From assembly GCA_938005655.1 (NCBI GenBank), contig CALLNA010000270.1, positions 1 through 15,282 on the forward strand: 15,282 nucleotides of DNA, given 5' to 3'. Below the pieces are notes generated by a model. It did no database searches. It saw nothing but the letters and a program-made list of their open reading frames with translations, and had not been told where the DNA came from. The translations under genes were made by a program, and so were the position numbers. The stretch comes from an uncultured Novosphingobium sp. Its GTDB lineage: Bacteria > Pseudomonadota > Alphaproteobacteria > Sphingomonadales > Sphingomonadaceae. Positions 13,875-15,282 of the stretch are shown piece by piece; positions within the stretch are counted from its first letter, which is position 1, and the number at the start of each line of letters is the position of its first letter.

Positions 13875-14297
13875 TCAGGAAGGGAACAGGCCGTAGCGGA
13901 GCAGGGCCTGCTCGGCCTTGAGCGGGAGGATGGTCCCGCCCGGCCAGAGACGGATCAGCGGCAGGGCATGACCGGCGATCTCGATCCGCTCGGCTTCCTC
14001 GACGAACCGCGGCGCGGCCTCGTCGAGGCGCAGGACCAGCGCCACGGGCGCTTCCTCGCGGACCGGGAAGCGCAGCAGGCCGAGGTTGCGCACCTCGATC
14101 AGGCCGCGCGTGGTGGGATGCGGCCGGGCGAGCAGGCGGTTTCCGGCCGGGGCGAGCAGGACCCCGTCGTCGCCGATCAGCTCCGCGCCGCGGTCGATCA
14201 GGGCGAGGGCGAGGACGGACTTGCCCGCGGCCGGCTCGCCCTCGATCAGCACGGCCCGGTTGCCGATCGCGACCGCTGTCGCCTGCCGCGCGATCAT
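13875..14297 (-). CDS. hprK: HPr kinase/phosphorylase, short alphaproteobacterial form
   Basis: The 140-residue product corresponds to the catalytic C-terminal domain of HprK alone, as is usual in Alphaproteobacteria; Firmicute HprK is about twice as long. It carries Walker A GEPAAGKS (20-27), the acidic pair D43-D44 in LIGDDGVLL, and the HprK signature IEVRNLGLLRF (about residues 67-77). It would phosphorylate HPr on S50 and could remove that phosphate. The start codon overlaps the chvG stop in an ATGA (14294-14297), which indicates translational coupling of the sensor kinase and the HPr kinase. Truncation by mutation is unlikely, since the fold is complete and this form is common in the class. 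Confidence 0.93.
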   Translation of the reverse strand: MIARQATAVAIGNRAVLIEGEPAAGKSVLALALIDRGAELIGDDGVLLAPAGNRLLARPHPTTRGLIEVRNLGLLRFPVREEAPVALVLRLDEAAPRFVEEAERIEIAGHALPLIRLWPGGTILPLKAEQALLRYGLFPS

Positions 14298-15282
14298 GCC
14301 GTGTCCATCGCCGGCAGGGCGACGACCAGGCGCGCGCCGGGGCCGCCGTCGAGCCGGTCGTGGACCGAGAGCATCCCGTCGTGCGCCTCGACGATGGTCC
14401 GGGCGATGGCGAGACCGAGCCCCGAGTGGCTACCGAAGTCCTCGCCCGCCGGGCGCAGCGAGTGGAAGCGTTCGAACACCTTCTCCCGCACCTCGGGCGC
14501 GATGCCGGGGCCGTGGTCGGACACGGCCAGCTCGACCAGGCCCTCGTAGCCCGAGATCTCGACCTCGATCGGCGCGCCCTCGGGCGAGAACGAGACGGCG
14601 TTGTCGAGCAGGTTCTCGATCACCCGCACGATCGGCGGATCGCCGTAATGCGCGACCTCGATCCGGTGCCCGCCGTTCTCGCCGCGCTCGTCGCGGGCGA
14701 GGGCGAGGGCGCGGACCAGGGCGACGAGGTCGATCGGCTCGAAGGTCGCGCGGCTGAGCTCGGCGTCGATCCGGCTCGCCTCGGAGATCTCGCTGACCAG
14801 GCGGTCGATCCGCCGCACGTCGTGGGCGGCGATGCCGATGAGCTGGCGGTGGAGGTCCGGGTCCTTGACCTTCTCCAGCGATTCGAGCGCGCTACGCAGG
14901 CTCGCCAGCGGGTTCTTGATCTCGTGCGCGACGTCGGCGGCGAAACTCTCCACCGCGTCGATCCGCTGGCGCAGGGCGGCGGTCATGTCGGAGATCGAGC
15001 GGGCGAGCAGGCCGATCTCGTCGCGCCGCTCGGGCAGGCGGGGCACGACCACCTCGCGGTCGCGGCCCAGCCGCACCCGCACTGCCGCGCGGACCAGCAG
15101 GCGCAGCGGCTTGACGATGGTCCGGGCGAGGAACAGCGAGAGCTGGATCGAGACGATCAGCGCGGTCGCGACCACGATCGCCAGGTTCTGCCGCGCATCG
15201 CGCACCGCCTGGGTGATGTCGGGCGCGTTGCGCAGGAGGAGGAGCTGCTGGCCCTTGTCGCCTACCGAGACCGCTGCGGTGA
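14294..15282 (-). CDS. chvG: Sensor histidine kinase ChvG (N-terminal part outside window)
   Basis: The frame is open to the window edge; a GTG at 15205 is an internal codon. The visible part begins with the end of a periplasmic region, then a transmembrane helix (near 15130-15180), a HAMP-like linker and a HisKA domain with the phosphorylated histidine at 14924-14926 in DVAHEIKNPLASL. The ATPase domain follows with an N box (IENLLDNAVSFS), G1 (DHGPGIAPE), F box (FERFHSL) and G2 (GSHSGLGLAIA). The run ending FGSHSGLGLAIARTIVEAHDG resembles ChvG/ExoS, the acid and envelope-stress sensor of Alphaproteobacteria that signals to ChvI. The downstream hprK, rapZ and PTS genes are the known ChvG neighbourhood, which supports the name over a generic kinase. 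chvI should lie just beyond 15282. Confidence 0.92.
   Translation of the reverse strand, partial: TAAVSVGDKGQQLLLLRNAPDITQAVRDARQNLAIVVATALIVSIQLSLFLARTIVKPLRLLVRAAVRVRLGRDREVVVPRLPERRDEIGLLARSISDMTAALRQRIDAVESFAADVAHEIKNPLASLRSALESLEKVKDPDLHRQLIGIAAHDVRRIDRLVSEISEASRIDAELSRATFEPIDLVALVRALALARDERGENGGHRIEVAHYGDPPIVRVIENLLDNAVSFSPEGAPIEVEISGYEGLVELAVSDHGPGIAPEVREKVFERFHSLRPAGEDFGSHSGLGLAIARTIVEAHDGMLSVHDRLDGGPGARLVVALPAMDTA

Noticed and set aside
13875..14297. hprK as a truncated pseudogene
   Set aside because: The 140-residue length lacks the N-terminal domain of Firmicute HprK, but P-loop, acidic pair and signature are all intact, and this short form is normal in Alphaproteobacteria.

Overview
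The window is a stretch of high-GC alphaproteobacterial chromosome, most likely from a sphingomonad (Sphingomonas/Novosphingobium type). The clues are the Entner-Doudoroff genes zwf and edd, the ChvG-HprK-RapZ-EIIA(Man)-HPr cluster with the short HPr kinase typical of Alphaproteobacteria, and two kinds of dispersed intergenic palindrome that I associate from memory with sphingomonads. The genus is an inference. I see no rRNA, tRNA, CRISPR array, insertion sequence or prophage.

Plus-strand block, 2-6977. The 3' end of secA is followed by a probable terminator and a 155-base leader holding a candidate promoter with an overlapping palindrome. Next comes a tightly packed unit: a divergent PEP-carboxylase-family gene, zwf (7-base gap) and edd (8-base overlap). 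The unit links carbon entry into the oxidative/Entner-Doudoroff route with PEP-to-oxaloacetate chemistry. No 6-phosphogluconolactonase gene lies between zwf and edd.

Middle block, 6978-11340, made of single genes in alternating directions. A membrane fatty acyl desaturase (minus) faces edd across a perfect 12-bp palindrome. It diverges from def (peptide deformylase, plus) across an AT-richer 209-base spacer with candidate promoters. A 17-cysteine four-helix-bundle copper-binding protein (minus) converges on def. rmuC (plus) follows. The 351 bases between rmuC and the next, convergent gene hold a nested set of dispersed repeats arranged as one large inverted repeat.

Minus-strand block, 11341-15282. 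Read in its own direction the order is chvG (sensor kinase, cut by the window end), hprK (4-base ATGA overlap), rapZ, an EIIA of the mannose family, ptsH (HPr) and a SpoU/TrmH-type RNA methyltransferase. This is the conserved alphaproteobacterial regulatory PTS locus: HprK would phosphorylate HPr on a serine, EI (not in this window) would pass phosphate from PEP to HPr and then to EIIA, and ChvG links the locus to a two-component system.

The points most worth a second look are the PEPC homologue with several changed active-site motifs, the desaturase whose second histidine box reads PRRHH, the palindrome over the ppc promoter, and the nested repeats at 11031-11321. Apart from the substitutions and repeats, the region is ordinary core chromosome; I found no clearly new multi-gene system.
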